Of a stretch of 64,000 bases of DNA, positions 22,737 to 34,700 are shown in pieces; position 1 is the first letter of the stretch; every line of letters starts with the position of its first letter. Where the stretch lies: NCBI GenBank assembly GCA_014526335.1, contig JACTAT010000040.1:7335545-7399544 (forward strand), in the 5' to 3' direction. Under the pieces are notes generated by a model. It had not been told where the DNA came from and searched no databases. It saw nothing but the letters and a program-made list of their open reading frames with translations. A program made the translations under genes and the position numbers. This DNA is from Chrysaora quinquecirrha (Eukaryota; Cnidaria; Scyphozoa; Semaeostomeae; Pelagiidae).

Positions 22737-24151
22737 ACGGCACATAATAAAGTTAACAATTTAACGTTTTTACCAAAGAACAGTTAATAATCGAATATGA
22801 ACCCAGATAATACAAACAGTTAGTTTTAATAAAAACTGCATTAAATACTGAAAAAATATAATTTTATTCAGTGACAGCTGGTAGCATAGTAAAAAAGAAG
22901 CAATAGTTAAAATGAAACATTTCTGCTTTCCGTTAATTCAGTATTCTAGTTTCCAGATTTCATCGACTGAACTGTGAGGGCAAAAAATTCTTTAACGTGG
23001 CAGCTTGTTCGCGTTTTCTTGCTCTTTTCTGTTCTCTATTCAGAAGAAACCTTCTGAAGAGCCTTTCTCAATTTCTCCCAAATCACCCATTTCAACAAAC
23101 TTCCCTCCCCGCAAATCATCTTCAAATTCGTGTTTATGGGTTTCTCAATTATTCTTATCTTTTTGCATCTATTTTTGTTGAAAATAGACTTCCTAGAAAG
23201 TCTGATTGTCCATGTGTTGTTTTGCAACAACACAACCTTTCTGCGTCGTGTGTTGGAGCTCTGCTTCTTTTTTTTGGAATCGACAAATTTCGGCCACTAA
23301 ATTCGCCCCATTCGAATTTGAAAAGACTGACTTTGTGAAACAAGATTATCAGAAAAGTGAGGCTCGCGTGTTTCGCTAGAAAAAACGTCGCAAAAGCGAC
23401 CATAAAACAGCCCAATCTTATCAAAAACAACCAATAAACGTCTCAAACAAAGAAGCGTGTACTAATTGGGCTGGTTCAAGGAACGCAATTTACATTTACA
23501 CCTTTCAATAAAGTACGTTACAGCTATTAGATAGCTTTAGTTAAGAAAGTACAAAATTACAAATTACGAATACAAATAATAGGATCTGTGGTCGTTGGAA
23601 TCGCCTAGAGTCGCTGGTGCAAACTCACCAAAAGACCACCTAAGCGACTGAATGTGGACGTCAGAACACTTTCTTCAACAATACCATGCAAAAAGACATG
23701 TTTATTACAAAAGAAATCGCTGTCCCAGCGACCCAGTAATTGCTGTTTTTGGCGACCCAGTAATTTTTGACGGTCATATTCAGTCGTTTGGGCAGGGGCT
23801 TAGCCAAAGGTCCAAAACTGGAGGTAGAAGGATGTGGAGAAAGAAAACTTGAGCATGGTTTCGATAAGTAAATAAGCAAGTCCCATCCTACGAAATTATT
23901 ACAAATATCAAGGCCATAGAAAAAGGCTTTCTTGGCAATGATTGGAGAGGAAATTTCCCTCATGTCCCCGTTGGCTATGTCACTGCATCCGGTTCATTCG
24001 CTCCAAGACTCTAGTGCCCTCAACATTCACGATGATCCAATGAGACCAAGCTTTGTTTACGAAAATATGGACAGGCAGTGATTAGTGATTAGGATTTAGT
24101 GATTAATGATTAGGATTTAATGATTAGTGATTAGGTATTTGCCACTTCTCC

Positions 24152-27100
24152 TTAAGGCTCTTTTAATCGCTGTATGACTTCATTTAGGATCAATTTACGT
24201 TCTTCTTTGCCACGTTCTAGCACTGATCGATTCTCTTGCGCTCGACGCACAAGATAGAGTAAGGTACTGTCGATTGTTCCGTAAGGTACTGACTTGTAGA
24301 CTTGGCAACCAACCTTAGCTACAAGATAAATCAAAATGTCTCTTTATTAAGATAATTTTAACAGCATATCATAAATCGCGCAGCAAAACATCGAATAAGA
24401 AAATACTCGAAACCAACCAACCAACTAACTAACCAGCCAATCAACTAATTTCCTACCAACTGCACTAACAATTTAACTAGCTAAATAACCACCTAACTTA
24501 CTACCCATCAATTTAACCAGCGGGCTATTTAACTAGCTAACTAACAACTTAACGAACTGACTTAAGCTTTAAAGCCGCACTTAACTTCAAGTTCTCGACC
24601 TATTTGGTCGTGCAGCAGCTTTCGCAGTCATTCAGCTTTGTAAGATTCAACACACTAACCAAACCCACAAGATTGAGCAAAAGCAGCTTCATGAAATTGT
24701 TGACATAATGGATTCTTTAAATTGCATCCAGCCTGGTGCTCTCAAACAACTGGCTTGGTTTTCTGTAAAAAGGAAACTTACCCAGTCCTTCTGTCACATG
24801 ATCACACATTCCATACAACTGAGCGAAACATAACAGATCACCATCACGTTCCATGTTCATCTCTTGCATCCTGCAAAGGAGACACACAAATTCTTAAAAC
24901 ATTAGCTAGGGGAAAGTTGAATGTTAAATAGTAAGATCTTCATCCTAACTGTGAGGCTTACCAAATTTGGGGCTAGAAACTGCTCTAGTTGAAATTACGC
25001 CTCGATTTGAGCCCAAGTAGTTTGCTTCCAGAAAGCCCTTGCACTGAAACACATTTTTAGCATATTTCTGGGTAAGGGTAGGGGTTGATAAGTTGGTGAC
25101 AATTCGATTCAAAAATAAAACTCTCAGGCTGGGCTGGAAAAAACGCCAAAAGTTCATTCAGTTCTATGATCTGCATGGATCAATCAAGCATCATACACTA
25201 TCCCAATATTTGGTTGAATAACATAACATCAAAGGTTGCATCTAATCAAACGTAATTAAAGACTCTCCCACGCAACATTGCCGCGGTAAATGTCAAAGGC
25301 TTGTCACGATAAGCCGTGATTACCATGTCTTATACAAGACAAGCGTTCTCATAAGACAACCTTTAGAAGATCTGAGCAAGTCGACTCACCTTTTCAGTGT
25401 ATAAAGCACTGTAGATTCATTATGTGAGGCGATCATTACTCCAGCTTGTCGTGATTTTATAAGAGGCAAAATGAAATCAACAACAGAATGATACATTTCA
25501 GTTGTTTTATGAAATCCATCACAAATTGGATCCTCTTTTCCTTTCTCAGCTGCAATACGCCTTTCTTCAATCATATATGCACCACGTACAAGTTTACATG
25601 CAATCTTAAAACCATTTTCTTTTGCTAGTTCATAATCTGCTTGAATTCGCTTCAAAGTGTCCTGAAAGAACGTGCAATAGACGCTTTTTATTTTATGAAG
25701 AACCAAGCTTAAAGAAGAAAAAGAAGTAGAGGAAGAAAAAGAGGAAGAAGAAAAAAAGAAGAAGAAGAGGAGGAAGAAGAACAAGAAGAAAAAGCAAACC
25801 AAGAGGAAGAAGAAGAAGAAGAAGATGATGATGAACAAGAAGAAGAGATGAAGTAGATGAAGAGGAAGAGGAAGAAGAGGTAGAAGAAGTAGAGGTAGAA
25901 GGAAGAGTTAGCGGAAGAGGAAAAGGAAGACGAAGAAGAAGACGAAGAGGAAAGAGAAGAGGCAGGTAAAGTAGAGGAAGAAGAAGTAGAGGAAGACGAA
26001 GATGAAGAAGGAGAAGAAGAAGAGGAGGAAGAAGAAGAAAAAGGAAGTAGAAGAAGAAGAAGAAGAAGAAGAAGAGGAAGAGGAAGAGGAAGAAGTGGAA
26101 GAAGAAGAATAAGAAGAAGAAGAGAAAGCAGCAGAAGCAAAAGAAAAAGAAGAAGAAGAAGAAAGGGAGGAGGAGGAGGAAGACAAAGAGGAAGACGAAG
26201 AGGAAGGAGAAGAAACAGAAGAAATAGATGAAGAAGAAGTAGAGGAACAAGAAGATGAAGAAAGGGGAAATAAGAAGAACAAGAGAAGGAGGAGGGGAAA
26301 GAAGAAGAAAAAGAAGAATAAGAGGAATAAGAAGTAGAGGACGAGGAAGAAGAAGTAGTAGAAGAAGAAGAATTAGTAGAAGAAGAAGAAGAAGAAGAAG
26401 AAGAGGGAGCAGCAGCAGAAGCAGAAGAAGAAGAAGAAAGAAAGGAATAAAAGTAAGATGAGAATATTCTATGGCCAAAAGACTCAACAATTATGTATGT
26501 TTTGTAGTTTTTCGTAGCTTACCTTGCGATAGCATTGGTATGTGTTATAAACAACGGGTACGCCCGACCCTGTGTTGTATTTTTGCTGCAGAAGTAAAAT
26601 GAAGTATCCAAGTGCAGACTGAATGTACGTTTGCTCTGCATCAATCATTAACTTTAAATGTTTTTCTTTACATGCCTGGGGAAAAATATACGTATACAGT
26701 ATTTCAATGAATTAGGCAGCCCATAAACAACATGTATCTGAAATCTCAGATATTTCAAGCAACTTTGAAGGCTGGCTCGCTCTGAGTAACGTTGCTTATC
26801 AAAAAAACAAAGAGAAGGCAGCATGTCAATGAGAAATAATGGAACTTGGGAGAGACAGCTAAAAATCTTGGGAATGGAGAGCGTTGAGACGTCAAGTCTT
26901 ATTTTGAAAAGAAAAGCCAGGGACAACCGTGAAGGAAAGTAAAGAAAACATCGATTTACCTTTGCCAATCTGTCCAATCTCTTCAAAGCTTCCCGAAGTT
27001 CAAAGTTCCTTTCAGCACTCAAACTTGGTATTTCGATTTCCTTATAAATACAAACAAGGTAACGTTAGGCAAAAATATGGTATTGGTACGTAAAAGCGCC

Positions 27101-30100
27101 AAATTAGTACTTACGTTACAAGAAATAGACGCTGAAATCATCAACATCCTTGTAAACGTCATCGTAATCATAATCGTCATCACCGTCATCACCGTAATCA
27201 CAATAATCATAATCATCATCATCATCATCATCATCATTATTATAATCAGTAATCATAATCGTATTCATCATCATCATCACGATGTGCATCATAATGATCG
27301 TCTCATTATTATCATTATCAATATAATCATCCTACCTCGAACCTGTCACTGTTAAAAAGTTCTCCCATTCTTTGAAAGCTCCATTCGTGTGGCTCACAAT
27401 GATTGCTCTCGTAATCGATCAACTGCTTTGTCACCTCAACCTGCAAAAGAAAGGACTCTGGTCTCTGCTAGTCGCATTAGCTTTCTTCTTCTTCCTCTTT
27501 CTCTTCTTGCAGTGGCGAAGCCAGGGGTTGGCATGGGGGGAGGGGGGCAATCACCCCTCCAATGATTGCCAAGACAAGTTTAGTATATAGGCTAAATCTG
27601 ACGTAAAAATGTTGCAGGACACGACTTGGCTTTTTCCTTTAAAACAAGCCTTAATGTTTGATCAAACGCTCCCCCACAACCTTTTGATCCACGAATGTTT
27701 GATATCTGGCTACGCTACTGCTGAGAGGTCGTACTCGTAACTACGAGAGTTACTACTCGTAACTTCTATAACGGATACCAACAGGCAGTTTTCAATAGCA
27801 GCACTAGCACGTCATAAAAATTCGCTGTTGCATTTGCTTACCAGTAAATCAGGTCCACATAAGGCAGTAATTCGTATCTGTGAGAAGCCTTCTTTTTCTA
27901 TTTCATCTGCGTAAGACAAAGACAGATGAGAAAATGGCAAAAATGTCTCTAAACAATACAGTAATCTTTACGGTAAAAACGGACGGAATTAGATGGAAAA
28001 CAAATCACACAGAATGACATACAAACATGCTTCTAATCTGTTTTTGGTTTTCGTTTTAAATACTTTGCTTATATACTTTGATAAAAATATAATGCCTTAG
28101 ACAGAAGACCAAAACGAATTTAAAAGCATGGTTAGTCAAGGATCTAAAATTTGCCTCACAAACAAAATGTTTATCGTTTGGCAACGTCGAAAAAACATTG
28201 CTCGTCAAGCAAACATTGCTAAGTCACCCTACTTAATGGCCATAATGCAACTGAAGATGAACAATGTTTGTTCGAAGATGTCTCACAAATTAAAAGTTGT
28301 CGCTTTTTCATAAAAATCGTAGCCAATTATGCTTGTTGAGCAATGTTTTGTGACGTAGCCAAACGGTCAAACATTGATTGTAAATCAAATCTCAAATGTT
28401 TCACGAACAGTTTGTGTTTGATCGTTTCCCAACCAAGTCAATAAAGAGCTTTACCTGTTGTATTGATACATTCTTGCATTATATCTGTGTTAGCTTTCCA
28501 TCTTTCTTCCCTAAATGAAGGGGAATGGAAATTTTGTATCATTTAAGAAAAACAACATGATTGTCCTTATTTGATGAAAGAAAAAATGAGTGGATTTAGA
28601 CATTGTTTTTGTTTTTCTCTTCACCTGGAAAAATGTTCGAGTTATTAGAATTAAATAATCGAAGGGAAATACAAATATGGTTCGAGATATCGAAAGTTCG
28701 AGATGTCGAGGGTTCAAGTAAAGGAGTGTTTTTTAATACGAAAGTGTTAGGGTAGATGCAAGGGGAATGCAAAAACAGTTCGAATTAACGAAAATTCAAG
28801 TTATCGGGGTTCGAGTTAGCGAGTGTTTTAATACGAAAGTGTTAGGGAAAGTTCAAGGGAATGCAAAACAGTTCGAATTAACGAAAGTTCAAGTAATCGG
28901 GGTTCGAGTGTTTTAATACGAAAGTGTTAGGGAAGGTTCAAGGGGAATGCAAAAACAGTTCGAATTAACGAAAGTTCAAGTTATCGGGGTTCGAGTTAGC
29001 GAGTGTTTTAATACGAAAGTGTTAGGGAAGGTTCAAGGGGAATGCAAAAACAGTTCGAATTAACGAAAGTTCAAGTTATCGGGGTTCGAGTTAGCGAGTG
29101 TTTAGATTGCAAAAACAGTTACTTATCGAGTCAACAAAACTTCGAGATGTCAGGAGTTCGAGATATCAGGATTACACTGTATTATCATATTGGTGAAGTA
29201 TAATGTATTATTGCCAATGTGCATATGGAAAAAGAAGGCTTAATGGTTTCGACTCTCCCGTCCAAGGCCAAGCAAGCAATAAGAGATAAACAGTCTCTAA
29301 CAAAATCAACTCACCATGTCTGATCCTCTTTATCATGATCAATCGATGTTTCAATTGGGATACAAAGCATGGATCTTATTCCATGTTGACGTAAAATATT
29401 TACATTTTTCTTCAAACCTTCCCATGTTTCACCGCCAGCGAATTGCCCATAAAACGTTGCCTTTAAAAGCCCTTCATACATCCTTTCTCCAAGGAACTTT
29501 TTCGAAATTTTGAGGAGCTAAAAACAAAGAAAGGGCGTTTCTCTTCGGCACAAACTCGAGTAAAGATTACATTAACAATATACGTAGAGTTTTTAGCACT
29601 TTTATCGTACGTAGCAAAAGTATCCTTTGATTATGAATTATATATATTTTACAAGCCACATAAAAACACAGAATATAGTATGTATCACAGAAAAGGGATT
29701 AGGTCTCTATTCTGTGGTTAGGTCCATAATCCCTATTCTGTGATAAAAAGATATTGGAGAAACGAATTTGTAAAAGGGATGCGGACACCTTTCGCAGGGA
29801 AACAAGGCATAATCGGGTACGGTTTAAGGGTTAAGGCCTGGGTAAACTAGGAGACATGTTGCCCGCGACATTGTCGCGCGTGACATGTCCTCTTTGGTAA
29901 TGTCTCGCGCGACAAATCTCATAGTTTTGCCACAACTTTAGGGTAAGGGTTACGGGTTTTAAGGTTAGGGTAGGGTTTTTGTTTTAGGGTAGGGGGTTAG
30001 GGTTTAGTTTTAGGGTTTTCCAAGTATACGCCATCCGCTCTATATTGTTGTCTACGCTACGGTGTCTGCTAAACTGCATCTGTACCGTAGTTTCTTAAGT

Positions 30101-30667
30101 TTTGTCTTGTCTTATGTTGCCATGTTTGGGCATAAGAGACAGCCATGGCGGGCTAAGGCTTGGCCTAAGTAAGAAATACTAGGGGCTTTTTATTTTATCT
30201 AGATCTGGATGATTGAAAATGAAAATTATCCGGTTCCAGTTGGGAAAAAGGCAAGGCCCATAAAATACTGACCATTCGAAACACGTGGCAAAAATGACCA
30301 TTGTTTTCTCGGAATCAATGTTATTGTCACGTGACAAAATTGTACTCACCCGTTCACTGTTGTCAACAAAAACATTGAAGGACGACATTTTTAAAATTAG
30401 CCAAGTCCTCAGTAAATCTTTCGTAGTTTTCATATGAAATGAATTGATATTTTCTATATCTTTCGCATCATCTTGCAATGTCTTCACTTGAGTTGAGTTA
30501 TGGTGCTCTTCTGCTAAAACACGTTGTCGAAGGGTTGACGACGTCACAGTCGAAAAACTTCTTCGAAAATTGCAGAAAGCTGACGGGAACGGCCGAGATA
30601 TACATCGCAGTTTGTTCGAAAACATTTCGAGACAATTCCTTTTTCGATATGAAAGGAACCAAAGCAA
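24152..30667 (-). CDS. PRODH2: Proline dehydrogenase family, hydroxyproline dehydrogenase (PRODH2)-like, mitochondrial, complete, 10 exons
   Basis: FAD enzyme of mitochondrial proline/hydroxyproline breakdown. Exons, 5' to 3': 30350-30667, 29315-29517, 28455-28510, 27842-27906, 27336-27440, 26960-27040, 26523-26675, 25390-25661, 24782-24870 and 24152-24318. They total 1509 nt, 502 residues plus stop. The Arg-rich N-terminus fits a mitochondrial presequence; Met15 (ATG at 30625) is an alternative start. PRODH barrel motifs are present: RITALCGPDLL, LMIDAEQTYIQ (about 285-295), YNTYQCY, CKLVRGAY (about 349-356), MIASHNE (about 403-409), QLYGMCDHV and RRAQEN (Arg472-Arg473). The position held by Tyr540 in E. 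coli PutA is Ser457 (YKSVPYG), as in PRODH2 and unlike PRODH. The C-terminus is also closer to PRODH2 (RRAQENRSVL). Large introns hold a 760-bp GAA-type tract (sense strand CTT) and an ATC tract. Confidence 0.92.
24405..24560. repeat. Degenerate (AACC/AACT)n tract
   Basis: Runs of accaaccaaccaactaact with later aactagctaactaac words, in the last intron of the PRODH2-like gene. Confidence 0.75.
25690..26455. repeat. 760-bp GAA/GGA triplet-rich tract in a PRODH2 intron
   Basis: Almost pure purine on the plus strand (gaagaagaagaagaagaag, gaggaagagga) and therefore pyrimidine on the sense strand of the gene. It fills most of the intron between exons 26523-26675 and 25390-25661. Long Leu/Ser/Phe-rich and Arg/Ser-rich open frames here are artefacts. 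Confidence 0.95.
27160..27340. repeat. (ATC/CAT)n microsatellite
   Basis: Runs of atcatcatcatcatcatc with atcgtcatcaccgtcatc variants in the PRODH2 intron between exons 27336-27440 and 26960-27040. The right end nearly abuts the exon. Confidence 0.9.
27510..27720. mobile_element. 211-bp TIR element (CAGTGGCG...CGCTACTG)
   Basis: The left end is cagtggcgaagccagg and the right end, reverse complemented, is cagtagcgtagccag. The inside has ggggaggggggcaatcaccc. A fragment of the same family lies at about 34795-34850. The ends resemble hAT-type non-autonomous elements; no clear 8-bp target duplication was found. Confidence 0.6.
28100..28435. mobile_element. Decayed MITE family A copy
   Basis: It has repeated aaaatgtttatcgtttggca, aacattgctcgtcaagcaaa and tgtttgatcgtttccc words as in the elements at 2115 and 48833. 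The terminal TAAGGCCCTGG ends are lost or unclear. It lies upstream of PRODH2 exon 28455-28510 in the intron side adjoining it. Confidence 0.5.
28670..29180. repeat. Tandem 87-95-bp repeat (about 4 units) within a TIR-like element
   Basis: gttcgaattaacgaaa recurs at 28778, 28871, 28958 and 29053, each followed by gttatcggggttcgag or a close variant and gtgttttaatacgaaagtg. The flanks have ttcgagatatcg and ttcgagatatcaggattaca followed by ctgta, as at mariner-like ends. It lies in the intron between PRODH2 exons 2 and 3. Confidence 0.8.
29830..29935. mobile_element. Repeat fragment shared with the right window edge
   Basis: The words gcctgggtaaactaggagac and cgcgcgacaaatctcatag resemble gctaggctaaactaggagac at about 63855-64000. 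It is probably a small dispersed element; its ends are not defined. Confidence 0.35.
29935..30025. repeat. Degenerate telomere-like TTAGGG tract
   Basis: About six TTAGGG or near-TTAGGG words in 90 bp (ttagggtaagggttacggg, aaggttagggtaggg, gggggttagggtttag) in PRODH2 intron 1. No perfect array, so it may be an old interstitial telomeric repeat or a chance G-rich tract. Confidence 0.5.
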
Positions 30668-31707
30668 GAAGGCCTAGCTAAAGGCAACATCAAACCTCCA
30701 TAACTTCAACAAAGTTATGTCAGACTTTGTTGATCAAGTTGAAAACCAGTCTAACAGGTTTTTAAAACCACATCACAGGGGGGTGTGGTTTCTCTTCGAA
30801 CTGAATAAAATCTCCAACCGAAAACTTTCTGTTGTCTCTGGAGAAACCAGGAGAGAGTGTTGTGTTTTTGGGAGTTTTTGGCTTCTCCCCATGGGGTCAT
30901 TGTATGAGATAGCTTGGAAATATGTTTTTGAGAACGTTTGAGAACACAAACTCGCAAAAACAAGCGAGAAAATCAAGGCAAATAAGCCTGATATTTCTAA
31001 AATGAATGAGTAAAAAAGAATGAATGACAAAATCTCTCGATTTTCCAGAGAAATTGTTATCAATTCGAAAATGATTGTGTAATTCAATAATTTTTTTATT
31101 TGCACTATTTAAATATTTACATATATATCTTATTCCCTTCAATTTAGGCGCCCTTTTAATTTTTGAGCAAAAAAACCGCGAAAACGAAAGGGACAATTTT
31201 TCACACAGAGGGGTCCGCGAAATTCAGAGTGGCACAAAATTTTTCCAAATTAATTTTAACATGAACTTAGATCTCAGGTTTTTCTGCAATTCTTGGTTGG
31301 TAATTATTTGATTCCAAGCAATTGATTGCGTTTTAAATTAGCTGAAATGAAATTTTTTAAAATTAAAGAGAAATGTTTACCAGCTGGACGGTAGCGCGAA
31401 AATCAGAGGGGCGAAAATTTAAAGGGCGCGAAAATTAAAGGGAGTAAGGGCTATACATTTATCTTGTCCGAAGAAAAGAAAGTTAATGTTCTTGAAAACT
31501 GGTTGACATTTCATAATACAGTGTAAGTAACAATTCAGTCTTTGTTAGTACCAGGTCTAGACGATAATTTCCATTGCATTGCAAGTCTACGAAAAATAAT
31601 ACATACAGTAGGTATATCAGCAATGATCCGATATTATCAATGCATTGCAATTTTGCGAAGGGAGACAATGGGTACGTATACATACAGACATCGTAACTGC
31701 TTCGGTG
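30668..31707. other. Intergenic region between RPAIN 3' end and PRODH2 5' end
   Basis: The upstream region of the PRODH2-like gene and the 3' UTR of RPAIN, both on the minus strand. It contains a 320-bp inverted-repeat element (31129-31448). No further gene is seen; short open frames on both strands lack family features. Confidence 0.6.
31129..31448. mobile_element. 320-bp TIR element
   Basis: The left end is cttattcccttcaatttagg followed by cgccctttt. The right end, reverse complemented, is cttactccctttaattttcg followed by cgcccttt. The arms match over about 33 bp with a few mismatches. No coding capacity. Confidence 0.7.
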
Positions 31708-34700
31708 TCAAGTTTTTAGAAGGTTACATACCTTGCATTTTAAAACCAAATTATGCAACTCTAATTCTTCCAAGAACAAAACTGAAAACACAGGTTCATC
31801 AGCACAGAATTGTCTAAAAGAAAAAGGATACAGTATCATGTACAACTAGGCAGTCAACTTTCCAGGAGTGGAAGCACCAGAAAGTAGAGGTGTTTGGATG
31901 AAGCCCAAATTTCGGGATCAACCCAATATCACCCTGATCAGGTTCTCAAAGCTGTGTTGTTGGTTGTTGGTCATCACGGTCTGCGGTTGTCGACATTTTG
32001 AGCGCGGCTTTACGGTTCTTACAATCAAAAGTACGGTTTTACGGTTTTTAAATTTGGAATTTCGGTGCAATTTTACGGCTTTGAGAAAACAATGTACACT
32101 TGTACGGTATTTGGCACAAAACTTGGCGGTTTCACGGTTTTTAACCTCCCTATCACCCCCTGTTAGGTATCCTTCTCTCCTGATCAATTTTTAGAATCAG
32201 CAAAGTCCCCCGAGTCCCTTCCAACGTTATCATGATAACAGTAGCTCCCAAACAGAAGGTACCTTGCAGAAGAGGGTCAAAGTGTTTTGACAGACTTGAC
32301 AGAGGCATAAGAGTTGAATTCTCCAAACAGAGCCTTTATATACCGGGCATCTCCAAATTGTATGCGAATATATTATAGTAGTCCCGAAAGGTGGTACTAA
32401 ATAGAGCTTTACTTTACCCATGTTGTTTCACGGCGTCTTCAATTTGCTTTTTCACCTGAGCTAACGTGATACCATCGTACTGCAAAGAGAAAACATTATC
32501 TCAACCACTTTTTACATCCGTATTTCATGACAAATGTAGATACATATGTATGGTGCTGAAGAAGGCTCAACGTAGCCGAAACACAAAACAAAGTCAAAAC
32601 GGGAGGAGAGTCTGGGCTGTATGACTTGGAGAGTTACTCGGGGATTTCGTTGAGCTCTGTAGTCGTTGGCTCTCTGCTCAAGTAAAAACGAACTAATTTT
32701 CGTGTACTTACACCCGTATCTATTCGCAATCCACAAGCGCAAAAGAAAACTTGCTTATTCTGCAAAAGCTGATTCCTAAAAAAGGAGAAAGAGAAAGTCA
32801 AAGCAAGTGAAGAAACTGTGAAGTGGTCAAGGAGTCAAAGGGTTTGAAGGTACTGTAGAGTGTGTCTGGCATGGTCTAACCCAGCAAACTCAATTGATCT
32901 CGTTAGTTCGTCCACTTCTGAGATCCTAGAGATGTGCAACATTCCTTATTCACCTAATTAGATTTATTACCGACAGGTCGTAGAATCGAGTCAGGTTGAG
33001 ATCACAATCCGCAAGTCTAAAAAACTGAGCTGTACATCTTGTTGTGCAGATCTTTCACCAGGCTTCCCATGTTTTCTTCTAAAAAAATTTTTCTTCAGTG
33101 CAGTTAATTCAGCAGGTCTACGTCAGCTGAATAGATGAAAGCATAATGAAAGTGACCTAATCACTGAAATACGTTAAAAATTGTTTTAATTGCGTTTTCA
33201 GCCCTTCACGAACAAGATACAGGTAAGAAGAAAGTCACTAACAACCACGTTAAGGTCAATGAGGGCTCTTGGGGACACGCTATCTGATGATGATAAATGT
33301 TGGGTTGTTTAAGAAATTTCAGGTAATACAAAGACAGATCGATTGTTGAAATATAGGTAAGAATATTTCCCTAATAAATATTAAAGGCTTGTCATGATAA
33401 GTGGTGACTATGATGTCTAATACGGTGTCAGAAACAGCCTTGATAACTTCAAATATATTTACTCTGTTGAAATATATTTTGTCAGGCATGCATCTTTAAA
33501 TACATCACACTGATGATGAAGATAGCTGCTTGAAGATGCAGTAAACATGTGATTATAAGTAAGTATGAAGCATAAATGGAAAGAGTGATGTATAGCTACC
33601 TTTTACAAATAGGACATATGACATAATCAGTGCCCAAGCATTCTATTGCAGCACAGAGGTAATTCTCATCAAAATTAGTAAGCTCATCATATTCTTGCAG
33701 CATTGCTTGCTCTGTTTGGAAAATGATGCACACATTAGTTGACTCAATATATAATGATACCTACAGAATGATACCTTAGAATTCATAAATATATAACTAG
33801 ATACCTGGATACTAAGATTGTTATTAGAAAGATTGTTTACCTTCTTTGATTAATTCCTCCCTGATTTCATCCATTATTTTAAGAATATTCTCAATACCGT
33901 CATCATCATCATCATTCTGTAAGAAAATAATTGTCAGACTTATCATGAATCTGCCTTATTTACTGCATGCTTTCAATCTTTGTAAGGTGTAGTAAAGTAC
34001 CACCCTATCTTTCCAAATTCTCAGAGATACAGTAAATTAGTTGATCAGCTCCATGCATTCTTCAAAGAAAACATGCCTGACTGAAACTAATGCTGTAGCA
34101 ACAAAAATTAAACCGAGGGTGCAAGCTGTCAGAAGAGTATTAAAGCTGTATGATGCAAATAAACAATGCAAATCTGGTGATAACATTTCTTCTTACTTCA
34201 TTAAAGCAGCATGTACAAAATGTCCCATTGCCTCCACTTAGCTGTTTTATGTCATCAAACTCAGCATTCATTAATTCATCTATAAATTCTTGACTTTTTT
34301 CTGATGATGTAGTGTTTTCCTCACTGTTGTCTGTACATCGGAGCTTTTCCACTAATTTGTGACGATTTTGTCTCAATCTTTGAATACAACCCTTTGAAGA
34401 GAAAAACGTTTTTGGTTCTATTTTTGGTTTTTCATGGTTTTTTGTTGTTTTACAACTCAAATGAACAGAGTTGTGCATGGAATAGTTAGAATTTGTGGTC
34501 TACACAATAAAAGTCAAGGCTGGAACTTTTGCCTTGCACAGACCAATACGCAGAATCTAGAAGTTCTCAATTAGATCTCGGGTGTGTTAGAGCCACTTTC
34601 TATTGTTCTTTCCTATTGTTCTATTGTTAACCTCAATGTGCAAGTGCCATACTCTGCAATCTGGTGCACAGATATATATCTGCACAATTTAGGGAAAGCG

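Larger units (their letters stand above)
22056..24151. other. Tail-to-tail intergenic region between SWAP70 and PRODH2
   Basis: Both 3' UTRs should lie here. A small inverted-repeat element is at about 22598-22736 (ttttttataagaatat at the left end, attcttataaaaaa at the right). A short direct repeat of gattagtgattaggattta type lies at about 24078-24135. The stretch 22960-23850 has short open frames on both strands that match no family I know, and no gene is called. Confidence 0.6.

Noticed and set aside
22997..23430. Open frames of 91-113 codons on both strands between SWAP70 and PRODH2
   Set aside because: No recognisable family, signal or splice support, and the two strands' frames overlap each other. 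Left uncalled.
24957..25052. Possible extra PRODH2 exon coding for CKGFLEANYLGSN
   Set aside because: The exon at 25390-25661 ends in phase 2 (AG) and joins directly to 24782-24870 to give the conserved R-MQE ... CFAQLYGMCD segment. The extra block has no family similarity and would disrupt it.
25690..26490. Long Leu/Ser/Phe-rich frames (up to 265 codons) and an Arg/Ser-rich frame
   Set aside because: They are the translation of the GAA/CTT triplet tract inside a PRODH2 intron.
29316..29513. Plus-strand 65-codon frame
   Set aside because: It is the antisense shadow of PRODH2 exon 2 (LLKISKKFLGERMYEG on the minus strand).
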